Positions 8,651 to 17,458 of a stretch of 64,000 nucleotides of DNA are shown here, in pieces. The stretch covers positions 3,100,001 to 3,164,000 of the forward strand of contig OZ247499.1 of NCBI GenBank assembly GCA_965233625.1. Direction: 5' to 3'. The stretch's first letter is position 1; each line of letters begins with the position of its first letter. A model generated the notes under the pieces. It had not been told where the DNA came from and searched no databases. It saw only the letters and a program-made list of their open reading frames with translations. The position numbers and the translations under genes are program-made. This stretch comes from G965233625 sp965233625. Lineage in GTDB: Bacteria > Planctomycetota > Planctomycetia > Pirellulales > Pirellulaceae.

Positions 8651-10656
8651 TAGCGAACCTCGTCGACGTTGACTGTGCGAATCTGCAAATCTTTGAACAG
8701 GTTGCTTGCCTTGAATTTGCTCACGCGAGTGTCTTTGCCACTGGCCCAGAGTGTCGTGGTGCTGCCGTCGAGGTGACGGATGCGAAGATTGTCGAGGTAG
8801 ATGGTGAATGTGCCGGGTGTGCCGCCGGTAAACACGACGCCATGTTTGCCTAGCGGTCCTGGCGCCGTGCTGGACAATCCGATGATACGGTGCTCCCAGG
8901 TGCTTTTGCCGTCCGCAATGCCGGGACCGCTGCTCTGGTCACGTCCGAACTGATCAACGCCAGCGCCGGGCTTAAACAGCGGGCCGAATGGCTTCGAGTT
9001 GTTGCCTTGCAGCGTTGAAAAATACGGATGCTGCTTTGGAACATCCGGCGAAAAAGCGATATCGAATTCGATCCAGTCCGTGGCGTACTGCGGTGCATTC
9101 CAGTTAGCAATATTGATGGCCAGACGATTCCGGGGCTTTGCCTTGTCCGTAATGGTGACCGTAACGGCCAGCACTTCGCCTTCGGGAGCGGCGGGCGCGT
9201 GATACGTTTTTGGCGCACGGCGATGGCTCAGCGCCGCACCGAGCGAACCGGCCCAGGCGTCCATCTTCGCAGTAAGAGACTGCACCACGCCGGGATGCGA
9301 TTCCGCGACGTTCCTGGATTCAGTCTCATCGGTGGAAATGTCGTACAGTTCGAACCGGTTGAAGAACCGGTGAAGCTTCCAGTTCTGCGTGCGAATCGCG
9401 TCTTCGTCGCGCCAGATAAAGTAATAACTGTCGACGGGGCTCGCCCCGCCATCGCGGAGTGCAGGCCACACATTCTTGCCGTCGAGCGGCCGGGTTTCAG
9501 GCATCGTGGAACCGGTCATCGCCATCAGAGTGGGGAACATATCAAGCGATCCACAGAGCCCGTTCCATTTCTTCCCACCTGTGAGCCCGCCGTTAGGCCA
9601 GTAAACCGCTGTCGGCAACCGCACGCCACCCTCGTAGATGGTGTGTTTGTGTCCTCGCAACGGCAGGCTGCTACCCGCTTCCATGGCGCCGTTGTCGCTC
9701 GTAAAGACAAAGATCGTGTTATCGGTCAGGCCCAGCTTCTCGATTTCAGCCCGGATCAAAGCGACGTTTTTATCCATGGAGTGCAGCATTGCGGCATGGA
9801 TATGCTTTCCCTCCTCAGTCGTTTTGCCGCTGGCCGAAGGAAGCTTGGCCGCTTTCCCCGGATCAATCGCCGCCAGGTCGTTCTCTTTTGCCTGCAGCGG
9901 AGCATGGGCGATATGAAACGGGATGTAACAGAAGAAAGGCCGGTCTTTGTTTTTCCGGATGAATTCGATCGCATACTTCGTCACCAGGTCGTCGGTATAG
10001 CCTTTGTCGTGCTCCCGGAACTCGCGGTTGTGCCACCACGAAACCGGGCCGCGTCCCTTCACGGTGCGGCGGTCAAAGAAATCGGCGCCGCCTCCGTAAT
10101 AGACCCACGCTTCATCGAAGCCATGGGCGTTCACTCCATGACCGCCGCGATGCTTCTTGTTGGGCAGGTGCTTAAAGGCTTTGTAGAAAGCGGTACGGAA
10201 CTCCGGCGTATCGGGATCGGCGCCATTATGCCATTTGCCAAAGATCCCGGTACGATAACCGTTCGCTTTAAATCCCTCGGCGATCGTTGTTTCTTCCAGC
10301 GAGAGCTCGCCGCCGACTTCTGGACCCGTGCCCACGCGGAGCGGATGCCTTCCGGTCAGCAGCATCGCCCGCGTCGGTGAGCAGACGCACCAGCCCATAA
10401 ACTGCGTCAGCTCGACGCCCTGGGAAAACAGCCGGTCAATATTTGGCGTAGACACACCGCCGCCATGCACACTTAAGTCGCCCCAGCCAACATCATCGGA
10501 GAGGATGTAAACGACGTTTGGCTGGACTGGCCCGTCGCCGGCTTGAACACCTGCCTCCAGGATGCAAAGAAACATCAGCGAAAATACAACGGCGACCAGT
10601 GCTGTCTTCAAGGCTTGAACTCCTCCGCCAACGGATGATTGATAGACCACGCTCAT
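8650..10656 (-). CDS. Sulfatase with C-terminal beta-rich extension
   Basis: A 668-residue protein, longer than its neighbours. Residues 1-40 form a signal sequence (LVAVVFSLMFLCILEAG). The sulfatase domain spans about 45-480: PNVVYILSDDVGWGDLSVHG, CSPTR in WCVCSPTRAMLLTGRHP, GKWHNG, and TSDNGAMEAG followed by YEGGVRLP. After it come about 180 residues not found in simple sulfatases, rich in alternating beta pattern and ending YLDNLRIRHLDGSTTTLW, which reads like a carbohydrate-binding beta sandwich (inference). The start codon overlaps the stop of the FecR/LamG gene (ATGA at 10653-10656), and its own stop overlaps the next sulfatase start, so it sits in a tightly coupled operon. Confidence 0.93.
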   Translation of the reverse strand: MSVVYQSSVGGGVQALKTALVAVVFSLMFLCILEAGVQAGDGPVQPNVVYILSDDVGWGDLSVHGGGVSTPNIDRLFSQGVELTQFMGWCVCSPTRAMLLTGRHPLRVGTGPEVGGELSLEETTIAEGFKANGYRTGIFGKWHNGADPDTPEFRTAFYKAFKHLPNKKHRGGHGVNAHGFDEAWVYYGGGADFFDRRTVKGRGPVSWWHNREFREHDKGYTDDLVTKYAIEFIRKNKDRPFFCYIPFHIAHAPLQAKENDLAAIDPGKAAKLPSASGKTTEEGKHIHAAMLHSMDKNVALIRAEIEKLGLTDNTIFVFTSDNGAMEAGSSLPLRGHKHTIYEGGVRLPTAVYWPNGGLTGGKKWNGLCGSLDMFPTLMAMTGSTMPETRPLDGKNVWPALRDGGASPVDSYYFIWRDEDAIRTQNWKLHRFFNRFELYDISTDETESRNVAESHPGVVQSLTAKMDAWAGSLGAALSHRRAPKTYHAPAAPEGEVLAVTVTITDKAKPRNRLAINIANWNAPQYATDWIEFDIAFSPDVPKQHPYFSTLQGNNSKPFGPLFKPGAGVDQFGRDQSSGPGIADGKSTWEHRIIGLSSTAPGPLGKHGVVFTGGTPGTFTIYLDNLRIRHLDGSTTTLWASGKDTRVSKFKASNLFKDLQIRTVNVDEVR

Positions 10657-12209
10657 TCTGACTTCTCCCTTTCCTTTTGTGCTGACCGGTACAGCTGCAA
10701 AACTTCGGCTTCGCTGAGCGTCCGGTCAAACAAAGCCACTTCATCGATGCGTCCGTCCCACAAGCGGGCTCCGTCAGCGCCGGTTCCAAACCAGAGAACA
10801 TCCTGCTTGCTTCCGGCGACCGGCAGGCAGGGCGCCGACGTGACAAGACCTCCGTCTTCGTAAAGGCACAACTGTCCGTCATCGACTGTCACCACGATGT
10901 GACGCCACGACTCAAGTGCCAGCGGCGCTGTGCCGGTCACAGACACCAGATCGCCACCGCGGCTTCTGACCGTCGCTTGCAGGAAACCTTTCTCAGTAAG
11001 CTTCAACGTGAAGTTACCGCGGTTGCCCTGGATGTTGGTCGCCACTATCCCACCCTTTGCATCCGCTTCGGGATAAACGAAAGCGGTCAGGGTGAACTTC
11101 CCCGTCTGCAACGGCGGTGAAACATCGACACGTCCGCCACGTCCTGCTGAGCCTGCCAACACACGCAGCGAACCGCCCGCGAAGACACCTCTCGCATGAG
11201 GCGGCCGTTTGCCCGCGCCGGTCAGCACCTTTCCTGAGTATTGCTCCGGCACGCAGGCAAGTCCCTGGTCGCGAATCGCCATTCGGTAAAACGCCACCGG
11301 GGAGAACTGCTTAATCGTGCGTGCGTACCGGCGCTTCGATTCTACGAACGTGCGAATGAACCGGTCGGTTGCGATAGAAATATCCTCGGGCTCTGTCGCA
11401 CCGTCGGTGATCCGCACCGCCTGAGACGCTTGAAGTTCGACGGGCCGGGAGACATCACGCTGATTCAATGCACCGGGATGAACGCGTACAAGGCCATCGA
11501 ACACGTGAACCTCGCTCGCTCCTCCTTGCACATCCACGGAAAACTCGGTGCCAAAGTCCACGACTTCCGCGCCGGGAGTTTCCACCGTGAACCCGATCCC
11601 TGCGGGAGGGACCGTAGCCGAAAGTCGCCCGCCATGCAGCATCACGCGTTTATTGCTGACCGCGTCAAAGCGGGCAGGAGCCTCGACGAAAACCATCACC
11701 CCGCCGTCAAACTGCAGGTGCAGCAGCCCACGCTCCAACCGGTACTCGCCTGCCGGCAATTCTGCACCGCTGCTAGGCTGGCCATCACACAACAGAACGG
11801 CGTCGACCTGCGTCAACAGCGTTGCTACCGCCGGTTGTCCCTGTTGGCTGGGAATGGCGAACCACAGCAATGCCGCAATAAGCAGAGTCGCCGCCAATGC
11901 GCCGAGAAATGCGACAACTCGACAAGCCAGTGTTGAACGGTCGCTGCTCCGCGGTGTTACCGGGGACGCACTAGAATCAGCCGCCTTTGATTCGCTGCCG
12001 GGCTTCGCACTTTCAAACTCAGTCAGTTCGGCCTCAGAGAGCGCCGCCATATCGCCCAAAGCCGAATCAATCGTCATGTACTCGATAAAACGCTGACGTA
12101 GCTCCGGGTCATCGCGAAGCGCCGCTTCCAAAGCCCGAAGCTCCGCTGCGGAGATCGTTCCCGAGGCGTACTCCGCAAAGAGCGGACGCAGATCTTCTGA
12201 TTTGCTCAT
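10653..12209 (-). CDS. FecR-domain membrane protein with C-terminal LamG-like domain (anti-sigma type)
   Basis: A 518-residue protein if started at the ATG at 12209, which overlaps the sigma-factor stop as ATGA; an upstream in-frame start would bury 23 residues in the sigma gene and is not favoured. Order: a cytoplasmic helical N-terminus (DLRPLFAEYASGTISAAELR) like planctomycete anti-sigma domains, a membrane helix at about 97-120 (FLGALAATLLIAALLWFAI), a FecR domain at about 145-250 (ETPGAEVVDFGTEFSVDVQG), and a concanavalin/LamG-like domain at about 320-510. By family precedent FecR-type partners hold or relay signals to an ECF sigma factor. Here the outer LamG-like part could sense a glycan (inference). 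It precedes and overlaps the first sulfatase. Confidence 0.88.
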   Translation of the reverse strand: MSKSEDLRPLFAEYASGTISAAELRALEAALRDDPELRQRFIEYMTIDSALGDMAALSEAELTEFESAKPGSESKAADSSASPVTPRSSDRSTLACRVVAFLGALAATLLIAALLWFAIPSQQGQPAVATLLTQVDAVLLCDGQPSSGAELPAGEYRLERGLLHLQFDGGVMVFVEAPARFDAVSNKRVMLHGGRLSATVPPAGIGFTVETPGAEVVDFGTEFSVDVQGGASEVHVFDGLVRVHPGALNQRDVSRPVELQASQAVRITDGATEPEDISIATDRFIRTFVESKRRYARTIKQFSPVAFYRMAIRDQGLACVPEQYSGKVLTGAGKRPPHARGVFAGGSLRVLAGSAGRGGRVDVSPPLQTGKFTLTAFVYPEADAKGGIVATNIQGNRGNFTLKLTEKGFLQATVRSRGGDLVSVTGTAPLALESWRHIVVTVDDGQLCLYEDGGLVTSAPCLPVAGSKQDVLWFGTGADGARLWDGRIDEVALFDRTLSEAEVLQLYRSAQKEREKSE

Positions 12210-12739
12210 GTCAGCCCATCCGCCTGCAGGACGCGACGTGTACATTCCAGCAACCGCAGTCGCATGCGGTGCAACCACTGGTAGAAGGCCGCGACCGTCC
12301 GTCCGCTCTGCTCAGCCACTTCCTGCATTGCCGCGCCGGGTGCGTATGCCGCGAGAATCGCCGTCCGTTGCTCCTGGGGCAGCTTTTCAAGACAGCCTTC
12401 CAGGGCGTCCCGCTGCGCGGACAATCGCCTTTCTTCCTGTTCTGACTCGCGAGCCAACGTGTGCAGCACATCCTCGGCCAGCACCAGCCGGTCCCGCGCC
12501 TTGTCGCGCAACCAGGCTAAGGTCTCGTAGCGCGCTACGCCAAAAGACCATTTGCGAAAGTCATCTGGCTGATCCAGCTCGGGGAATTTCTTCCAGAGCA
12601 CCAGCGAGACTCCCTGCATCACGTCCGCAGCATCGTTCCTCGTCGGCACCAGTCTGCGTACGTAAGCACGTATCGCCGGCTCGTTCGCGGTGAACAAGGA
12701 CAGAAATTGCTCGTGGATTTGAGAGTTTTCAGGGTCCAT
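12206..12739 (-). CDS. ECF RNA polymerase sigma factor (Rhodopirellula/Verrucomicrobium type)
   Basis: A 177-residue sigma-70 family protein. The ATG at 12739 (MDPENSQ) is preferred to a start nine codons upstream because homologues begin near here. Region 2 is at about 15-85 (IRAYVRRLVPTRNDAADVMQ, then VLWKKFPEL and FRKWSFGVARYETLAWLRD); region 4 is at about 115-170 (CLEKLPQEQRTAILAAYAPG, then the helix-turn-helix AEQSGRTVAAFYQWLHRMR). The layout fits the planctomycete/verrucomicrobial family of small ECF sigmas paired with FecR-LamG proteins. It leads the operon containing four sulfatases and lies divergent to a PSCyt1 gene. An inverted repeat at 12772-12798 lies in its leader. Confidence 0.94.
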   Translation of the reverse strand: MDPENSQIHEQFLSLFTANEPAIRAYVRRLVPTRNDAADVMQGVSLVLWKKFPELDQPDDFRKWSFGVARYETLAWLRDKARDRLVLAEDVLHTLARESEQEERRLSAQRDALEGCLEKLPQEQRTAILAAYAPGAAMQEVAEQSGRTVAAFYQWLHRMRLRLLECTRRVLQADGLT

Positions 12740-12771
12740 AGAGATACACTCCGTTGGCCGGAGCAATTTTA

Positions 12772-12798
12772 CGGAATAACTCAGGAAAATTTATTCCG
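12772..12798. promoter_or_regulatory. Inverted repeat in leader of the sigma/sulfatase operon
   Basis: Two 8-base arms, CGGAATAA and TTATTCCG, are perfect reverse complements separated by 11 bases. They lie 33 bp upstream of the sigma-factor ATG. They could form an operator for a dimeric regulator or an mRNA hairpin; the sequence does not decide which. There is no T-run on either side, so a terminator is unlikely. Confidence 0.45.
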
Positions 12799-12871
12799 GC
12801 GTGGTCTAACGATAATCCATATGCGATCCATGGTTTGAAAACTTGTAATGTGGCCTTAGGAAGAGCAGAAT

Positions 12872-12902
12872 TTGACTACACGAAAGTAGCACTCATTATT
12901 AT
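12872..12902 (+). promoter_or_regulatory. Candidate sigma-70 promoter for the PSCyt1/DUF1501 pair
   Basis: TTGACT at 12872-12877 is followed 18-19 bases later by TTATTA/TATTAT (12896-12902). This would place the transcript start only about a dozen bases before the ATG at 12921. No good ribosome-binding site is seen before that ATG, so initiation may be nearly leaderless. The assignment is by pattern only. Confidence 0.35.
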
Positions 12903-12920
12903 CCAAGCAGCGTGCCAGAT

Positions 12921-15900
12921 ATGAGACAGTTGCCAGTCATTGCCACACTGATCTTGCTTGTTACGACAGGCGTGGCCAATGAGATCAAAGCGGACTCCTA
13001 TCTATCTGACATCAAGCCGGTGCTTAAGGAGCGATGTTTCGCCTGCCATGGGGCATTGAAACAAGAGAGCGGGCTGCGTCTCGATACCGTCGCGGCGATG
13101 CGCGAGCACGACATCCTTGGCAACGATGCAGAATTGCTGGCACGGATCACCTCGACCGATGACGACGTCCGCATGCCGCCGGAGGGCGAACCACTTAAGG
13201 CGGACGAGATTGCCGCCATCAAAAAATGGATCTCCGCCGGCGCCAAGGGGCCGGCCGATGAGAAGCCAGAAGCCGATCCCGGATCTCACTGGGCTTTCCA
13301 GCGCATTGAACGACCTGAAGGTTTTACTCCTGGAGAAGCGAACCCCATCGACGCATACTTCGCAGCCAGACACCAGGCCGAAGGGCTCAAGCCGCAACCA
13401 GCTGCCCCACGAACCATCCTGCTGCGGCGCCTTTATCTGGATGTGGCCGGGCTTCCGCCGACGGTCGAACAACTCGCCTCGGACAAGCCACTGCCAGAAG
13501 TTATTGAGGATGTCTTAAACAGCCCTCAATACGGCGAGCGTTGGGGACGCCATTGGATGGACGTCTGGCGTTACAGCGACTGGTATGGACTTGGCACCGA
13601 GGTGCGCGACAGCCATAAACATCTTTGGCGCTGGCGGGACTGGATCGTCAACTCACTTAACGAGAACAAAGGCTACGATCAGATGCTCCGCGAGATGGTC
13701 GCCGGCGATGAAATCGCGCCGGACGATCCGCAGACGCTCGCCGCCACGGGCTTCCTGGCCAGGAACTGGTTTAAGTTCAATCGCACGACCTGGCTGGACA
13801 ATACGATTGAACACACGAGCAAAGCATTCATGGGTTTGACCATGAATTGCGCCAAATGCCACGATCACAAATACGACCCCATCACGCATCTAGATTACTA
13901 CAAGTTCCGCGCAATCTTCGAGCCGCATCAGGTCCGTATCGATGCAGCACCCGGCGCCATAGACCTGGCAACCAACGGCTTAACACGCGTGTACGACGGC
14001 AACCTCGGCGCTGCCACTTACCTGCATGAGCGCGGTGAAGAAAGCAAGGCGGTTAAGAGCAGGACCATCAGCGCGGGTCCTCCAGGCTTTCTGGCGACGG
14101 CAGGATGGAAGGCGCCGGAACCGGTCGAACTTCCACTCGAAGCCTGGCGCCCCGGTCTACAAACGTTCGTGCAGGAAGGCCTGCTTGCCCAGGCACAGGC
14201 AAAGGTCGCGCAGGCCGAATCGCATCTAAAAAATGTAAAACTCCAGCAGGCCGCTGCTGAGAAGCAGTTGACGACGGGCAAAAAAGAAGAGCCGTCATCG
14301 GAACGCGGTCCCGTTCTTGTCGATAATTTCAGCAAAGCCCGGCCGGATTTGTGGGAAGTGGTTGGTGACGGTTGGCGTTACCACGATGATCGGCTTTCCT
14401 TAAGCAAACTATCGCTAGGTAAATCCTGGTTGCGTTCAAAAGCAACGCACCCGCAGGACTTCGAGGTCACTCTGAAATTTCAGACGACCGGCGGTGACAA
14501 GTGGAAATCGGTGGGTGTCCGTTTTGATGTCGATCAGAGCGGTAAAAATTCTCACTGGGTTTACACCAGTGTTGGCGGAGCCAAGGTGCATCTTGCCCAT
14601 ACGGTGGAAGGAAAAGATGTTTACACCAAAGCCGTTGTGGACCAGCCGGTTAAGTTAAACCAGCAGTACACGCTGAATCTGAAGGTCCGCGGTCCGCTGA
14701 TTAACGTCGCGCTGAACGGCGACCCTCTCTTTGCGTACAACCTGCCCACACGCCAGCCCGGCGCCGTTCAACTGCTGGCCTATGACGCCATGGCCGATTT
14801 TTTCAGCATCGAGGTCAAGCATCTGCCCGCGGAAACGATTCTACACAAAGCAGGCGAGAAGTCAGAAGCGATCAATGCAAAGCCGCTCGTTACGGAAAGG
14901 CTCGTCAAGCTCGCAGAAGCCAAACTGCATCTGGCATCCGCTGAATACGCTTTTACCAGAGCGCGGATCGATGCAGACAACGCCATCCACAAAAAGATGG
15001 GCAGTGGCACGGTGGAAAACGCCCGCCGCCTGCAGCTTGAAGTGAATCTGGCCAGCGCAAGAGTTGACTTGTTCGACGCGAAAAAAGCGGCCAAAGCGGC
15101 GCAGACGATCAAGAGACTGGAAGCAGATCGCAAGAAGGGTAATTTTCCAGAATACAAACCAGCAATCGTTAGCACTGTCTCGCTGCTCAAGACACCGGAC
15201 AAAGACGCCCTGCCTGCTGGCGATGGTTTCCCCAGAACAAGCAGCGGTCGCAGAACAGCATTGGCAAACTGGCTGACGCACCGGGATCATCCTCTCACCG
15301 CGCGCGTGGCAGTGAACCACATCTGGACGAGGCGTTTCGGAACGCCGCTCGTCGAGTCCGTGGCTGACTTTGGCTTAAGGGCGCCAAGGCCGTTGCATCA
15401 GGATCTGCTGGATTACCTGGCCGTCGAACTGATTGAGTCGGGCTGGGACATGAAGCGTCTGCACCGTTTAATGCTTTCATCGAAAACCTGGCAACGCAGT
15501 TCTTCCAATCTGCACGCCGATGAAAAGACGCTTGCCGCGGATCCAGACAACCGCCTTTATTGGCGGATGAATAGCCGCCGGATGGAGGCTCAGGTGCTGC
15601 GAGACAGCCTGCTGCATCTCGCCGGCTCACTGGATCTAACGCGGGGCGGTCCGCCCGTTAAACCGTCGCCCCAGGTCCGGCGACGCAGCCTTTACTTCTT
15701 CCACTCCAGAGACGGGCGTTCAAAGTTCCTTGAAACCTTCGACGACGCCGATGTGTTCGCCTGCTACCGCCGCAGCGAAAGCGTTGTGCCGCAGCAGGCG
15801 CTGGTGATGATGAACAGTCCAACGGCGACTTCCTCCGCCAGGCAGATCGCAGCGACATTCAAGCCGGGCCTCAGTCACGAGGTGTTCGCCCGGGCTGCGT

Positions 15901-16034
15901 TTTTGAAGATTCTGGCCCGGCAACCGGCAGAAGCTGAGCTGGCTGAGAGCCTGACGTATTTGAAGGGGCAACCCAAACGTGAGCATTTCATTCATGCTCT
16001 GATTAATCTCAACGAATTCCTGACGATACGATGA
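12921..16034 (+). CDS. PSCyt1-DUF1549-DUF1553 planctomycete cytochrome protein with inserted beta sandwich
   Basis: A 1037-residue secreted protein from the ATG at 12921 (a GTG at 12912 is an alternative). The signal peptide is MRQLPVIATLILLVTTGVAN. The PSCyt1 haem motif CFACH is at about residue 40, DUF1549 (PSCyt2) at about 140-350 with a second CxxCH (CAKCHDHKYDP), and DUF1553 (PSD1) at about 770-1030. Between them, about 420-700, is a helical segment, then a beta-sandwich stretch resembling 3-keto-disaccharide hydrolase/LamG domains, then another helical segment. Family members are abundant in planctomycetes and are inferred to be periplasmic electron-transfer or glycan-related enzymes; the reaction is not established. 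The stop overlaps the start of the DUF1501 gene (ATGA). Confidence 0.92.
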   Translation: MRQLPVIATLILLVTTGVANEIKADSYLSDIKPVLKERCFACHGALKQESGLRLDTVAAMREHDILGNDAELLARITSTDDDVRMPPEGEPLKADEIAAIKKWISAGAKGPADEKPEADPGSHWAFQRIERPEGFTPGEANPIDAYFAARHQAEGLKPQPAAPRTILLRRLYLDVAGLPPTVEQLASDKPLPEVIEDVLNSPQYGERWGRHWMDVWRYSDWYGLGTEVRDSHKHLWRWRDWIVNSLNENKGYDQMLREMVAGDEIAPDDPQTLAATGFLARNWFKFNRTTWLDNTIEHTSKAFMGLTMNCAKCHDHKYDPITHLDYYKFRAIFEPHQVRIDAAPGAIDLATNGLTRVYDGNLGAATYLHERGEESKAVKSRTISAGPPGFLATAGWKAPEPVELPLEAWRPGLQTFVQEGLLAQAQAKVAQAESHLKNVKLQQAAAEKQLTTGKKEEPSSERGPVLVDNFSKARPDLWEVVGDGWRYHDDRLSLSKLSLGKSWLRSKATHPQDFEVTLKFQTTGGDKWKSVGVRFDVDQSGKNSHWVYTSVGGAKVHLAHTVEGKDVYTKAVVDQPVKLNQQYTLNLKVRGPLINVALNGDPLFAYNLPTRQPGAVQLLAYDAMADFFSIEVKHLPAETILHKAGEKSEAINAKPLVTERLVKLAEAKLHLASAEYAFTRARIDADNAIHKKMGSGTVENARRLQLEVNLASARVDLFDAKKAAKAAQTIKRLEADRKKGNFPEYKPAIVSTVSLLKTPDKDALPAGDGFPRTSSGRRTALANWLTHRDHPLTARVAVNHIWTRRFGTPLVESVADFGLRAPRPLHQDLLDYLAVELIESGWDMKRLHRLMLSSKTWQRSSSNLHADEKTLAADPDNRLYWRMNSRRMEAQVLRDSLLHLAGSLDLTRGGPPVKPSPQVRRRSLYFFHSRDGRSKFLETFDDADVFACYRRSESVVPQQALVMMNSPTATSSARQIAATFKPGLSHEVFARAAFLKILARQPAEAELAESLTYLKGQPKREHFIHALINLNEFLTIR

Positions 16035-17458
16035 ACAACGAATACCACGCGGCAATAACAAGGCGGGCGATTCTACAATCCGCACTCGGCTTCGGCGCCC
16101 TGGCGCTCAACGGGATTGCGGCCGCCGGGGAACGTGCTTTGCCAGACGGCCAGCCGCATTTCGCACCGAAAGCCAAGCGGGTGATCTGGCTGTTCATGCG
16201 TGGCGGCGTGAGCCACATGGAGAGCTTTGACCCGAAACCCGCACTCAATAAATATGCCGGTAAGTCCATTGACCAGACGCCTTACAAAAGTGTCCTGGAC
16301 CCGGCAAAAGTAAGAAAACTGCGTATCCCCATTAAGGGCGATGGCAACGGGCATACCCGCACCAGAATCTTCCCGCTGCAAACCGGGTTTAAGAAGTACG
16401 GCCAGTCGGGCATTCAGATCAGCGACTGGTTTCCGGAGATCGGGTCATGCGCCGACGACATCGCGTTCATCCGTTCAATGTGGACCAGCGACAACAACCA
16501 TGGCGCCCAGGTGCAGTTCCACTCCGGCCGTCATATTCTGGACCCACGCGTTCCCACCATCGGCGCTTGGATCAACTATGGACTGGGTTCCCTCAGTGAC
16601 AACCTGCCACAGTTCATCAACATCGGACCGCGTTTCTTCGATAAGAAGGACGCTCACTATCTCGGTCCAGCTTACGAAGCGGTGAATCTGAAAATCGATC
16701 CCCGCAATCCGCTTGATTACGCCAAGCCAACCAATGGCATGACGCTGCAAGAACAACAGAAGAATCTCAATCTCACCAACAAGCTCAATCGTCTTGCAGC
16801 GGCGCAATACCCTTTCGATCCAGTCATCGAAGCCAGAATCAAATCTTATGAACTGGCCTATCGGATGCAGACGGCCGTTCCTGAAGCACTGGACTTCTCC
16901 CAGGAAACAGCTGAAACGAAGAAGCTATACGGTCTCGAGCAGAATGAGACCAAAGCATTCGGGCAGCAGTTGCTGGCAGCGCGAAGGCTCTCTGAACGCG
17001 GCGTCCGTTTCATCCAGATCATGCATGGCGATGGAGCCGCCGGCGCCTGGGACAATCACTCAGGCTTAAAGAAGGGCCATTCCAGACTGTCCCAGCAGGT
17101 GGATCTGCCAACCGCCGGTCTCCTGAAAGATTTGAAAAGGAGGGGGCTGCTAAAAGACACCATCGTCGTCTTCGCCACAGAATTCGGCCGCACTCCTGGT
17201 TCTCAAGGCGCCGATGGCCGCGACCATCATTCGTTCGGCTTCAGTGTCTGGATGGCGGGAGCCGGAATTAAAGGCGGCGTGACCAACGGGGCAACCGACG
17301 AACTGGGCTACCACGCCGTCGAAGATCCGCACTACGTCACCGACATCCACGCCACCATCAATCACCTGATGGGCATCAACCCGCGACGGCTGGAAATTCC
17401 CGGATACAAACGCCTTGATCGGGATTACGGGCACGTCATCAAAGACATACTCGCCTAG
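16031..17458 (+). CDS. DUF1501 domain-containing exported protein
   Basis: A 475-residue DUF1501 protein of the alkaline-phosphatase/sulfatase-like fold. It starts at the ATGA overlap with the PSCyt1 gene. The N-terminus has a twin-arginine-type signal (ITRRAILQSALGFGALALNG). Conserved DUF1501 stretches include VIWLFMRGGVSHMESFDPKP, WTSDNNHGAQVQFHSG, HGDGAAGAWDNH and ATEFGRTPGSQGADGRDHH. DUF1501 proteins are almost always coded next to PSCyt/DUF1549 genes and probably work with them at the envelope; the activity is unknown. The TAG stop shares a CTAG with the stop of the convergent gene at 17455. Confidence 0.93.
   Translation: MNNEYHAAITRRAILQSALGFGALALNGIAAAGERALPDGQPHFAPKAKRVIWLFMRGGVSHMESFDPKPALNKYAGKSIDQTPYKSVLDPAKVRKLRIPIKGDGNGHTRTRIFPLQTGFKKYGQSGIQISDWFPEIGSCADDIAFIRSMWTSDNNHGAQVQFHSGRHILDPRVPTIGAWINYGLGSLSDNLPQFINIGPRFFDKKDAHYLGPAYEAVNLKIDPRNPLDYAKPTNGMTLQEQQKNLNLTNKLNRLAAAQYPFDPVIEARIKSYELAYRMQTAVPEALDFSQETAETKKLYGLEQNETKAFGQQLLAARRLSERGVRFIQIMHGDGAAGAWDNHSGLKKGHSRLSQQVDLPTAGLLKDLKRRGLLKDTIVVFATEFGRTPGSQGADGRDHHSFGFSVWMAGAGIKGGVTNGATDELGYHAVEDPHYVTDIHATINHLMGINPRRLEIPGYKRLDRDYGHVIKDILA

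Noticed and set aside
9028..10380. 450-codon plus-strand ORF antisense to the sulfatase at 8650
   Set aside because: It lies fully antisense to a sulfatase with all catalytic motifs and has no recognisable domain; it is a codon-bias shadow.
10653..12278. Longer version of the FecR protein starting at 12278
   Set aside because: It would overlap the sigma gene by 73 bp; the ATG at 12209 forms the ATGA overlap seen between the other genes of the operon.
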